NCBI RefSeq assembly: GCF_017591435.1 | Contig: NC_059301.1 | Location: 7,164,049 to 7,228,048 of the forward strand | DNA from: Portunus trituberculatus | Lineage: Eukaryota; Arthropoda; Malacostraca; Decapoda; Portunidae | DNA: 64,000 nucleotides | Direction of reading: 5' to 3' | Shown: piece by piece, positions 63,088 through 64,000 of the stretch | Position numbering within the stretch: the first letter of the stretch is position 1 | Layout: each line of letters begins with the position of its first letter | The notes under the pieces: generated by a model | The model's input: only the letters and a program-made list of their open reading frames with translations | Told to the model about the DNA's origin: nothing | The model's database searches: none | Position numbers and translations under genes: made by a program

Positions 63088-63431
63088 GACGGAGGAGGAG
63101 GAGGAGGAGGAGGAGGAGGAGTAAGAAAGAAGAAGAAGAAGAAGAAGAAGAAGAAGGTGGGAAGAAAGAGAATAAAGAGGATGCTTTGTAGGGATATGAG
63201 GGAGATGGTCAAGGATTTTTTTATGGGATGTGGGAGGAGGAGGAGGAGGAGGAGGAGGAGGAGGAGGAGGAGGAGGAGGACGAGGAGGAGGAAGGAGAAG
63301 AAGAATGGAGGAGCGTGGAAATACGAAGGTAGCGAGGGTGGACATTGATTGGAGGAAGAAGAAGAAGAAGAAGAAGAAGAAGAAGAAGAAGAAGAAGAAG
63401 AAGAAGAAGAAGAAGAAGAAGAAGAAGAAGA
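63072..63431. repeat. (GGA)n and (GAA)n triplet cluster
   Basis: GGA 63090-63120, GAA 63125-63156, GGA 63234-63292, (GAA)26 at 63352-63431. The plus strand is nearly all purine. Confidence 0.95.
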
Positions 63432-63743
63432 GAAAAATAGTAGAGAAAGACCACAAAGGAACAACAAAGCTAAACACTATACCATACATTCACCTCTGCA
63501 GTAATAGACTTAGATAGTAAAGACGAAGGCTCCTCCCCATCCACTGCCAAAATCACTCGGGGTACAATCAACAGTAAAGAGAAAGAGAGAGAGAGAGAAA
63601 AAAAAAAAACTAGAGAGACATTCAGACAAACTTTTATAAAACCACCCTTGACATTTTAACTTCTGCTCTAACGGTGAATAGAATCTTTGTTGCTGATTCC
63701 TTTCCAGAGTCCAAGTACTGTGCTAAAGGAGGGAACAGGAAGG
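63432..63743. other. Unassigned spacer
   Basis: Nothing recognised except a short (GA)n at 63580-63598 and an A run. Confidence 0.4.
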
Positions 63744-64000
63744 GACAGGAGGAGGAGAGGAGGAGGAGGAGGAAAAGGATGACGAGTACGAGGAGGAGGA
63801 AGAAGAGAAGAAGAAGGAGGAGGAGGAGGAGGAGGAATTACTTTTTCATGTGAGAGAGAGGACCAACCAAGGCAAAAAAAAAAAAAATAGAAAAGAAGAG
63901 AGGAAGAAGAATGAGGAGGAGGAGGAGGAGGAGGAAAAGGATGACGAGTACGAGGAGGAGGAAGAAGAGAAGAAGAAAAAGAAGGAGGAGGAGGAGGAGG
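63744..64000. repeat. 162-bp tandem duplication of GGA-rich DNA containing a LINE stub
   Basis: AAAAGGATGACGAGTACGAG occurs at about 63773 and 63935, and the surrounding 55-80 bp agree. The second copy runs off the window end. Confidence 0.85.
63841..63897 (-). mobile_element. Family B LINE 3' stub (copy B7), very short
   Basis: CTTTTTCATGTGAGAGAGAG and CCAACCAAGGCAAAAAAA resemble the last 50-60 bp of family B copies B3 and B4. Short, so tentative. Confidence 0.45.

Overview
This is eukaryotic, intron-bearing DNA, most likely from an arthropod and probably a decapod crustacean. Three things suggest this: degenerate TTAGG arrays (the arthropod telomere motif), extreme density of (AC)n, (AG)n and triplet microsatellites, and many LINE families of the kinds common in decapod genomes. 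The species call is inference; no search was run. The only host gene I can identify is on the minus strand at about 13.2-14.5 kb: two consecutive exons of CTP:phosphocholine cytidylyltransferase (Pcyt1) with matching splice sites and phases. Its other exons are not visible.

Layout. 0.5-2.8 kb: 5'-truncated LINE (reverse transcriptase). 2.8-4.5 kb: a possible orphan exon and pogo/Tigger-like relics. 4.5-9.8 kb: four partial CR1-like LINE copies (family A), a 268-bp palindromic MITE and a SINE 3' piece, stitched together by (AC)n. 10.2-12.3 kb: piggyBac transposase relic and the 5' part of another family A LINE. 12.5 kb: tRNA-derived SINE. 13-17 kb: the Pcyt1 exons, a TTAA-flanked MITE and a long fold-back element. 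17.7-21.8 kb: a near full-length family A LINE with (AC)n at both ends. 22-24.5 kb: a decayed jockey-like LINE (family B) carrying a TTAA-flanked insertion. 24.5-28 kb: an inverted duplication with nested DNA transposons. 28.3-30.2 kb: two head-to-head Tigger-like elements. 31.0-31.5 kb: assembly gap of 500 N.

After the gap the character changes. 31.6-37.3 kb holds a 660-bp (CA)n array, the best family B LINE, a Merlin-like transposon with ~110-bp inverted ends and an internal TTAGG array, and a complete tRNA-Val-like SINE. 37.7-40.1 kb is a minus-strand family B LINE. From 40 to 64 kb the sequence is mostly microsatellites and strand-asymmetric purine or pyrimidine DNA, with short LINE 3' stubs, SINE copies and five more copies of the TTAA MITE. 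No protein gene, rRNA, CRISPR or clear functional tRNA gene was found there.

The elements fit together as hosts and passengers. (AC)n arrays sit at the junctions of most LINE and SINE copies. Two piggyBac transposase relics and a TTAA-flanked MITE family may be the remains of one autonomous/non-autonomous system. Several TIR elements are nested so that their relative ages can be read.
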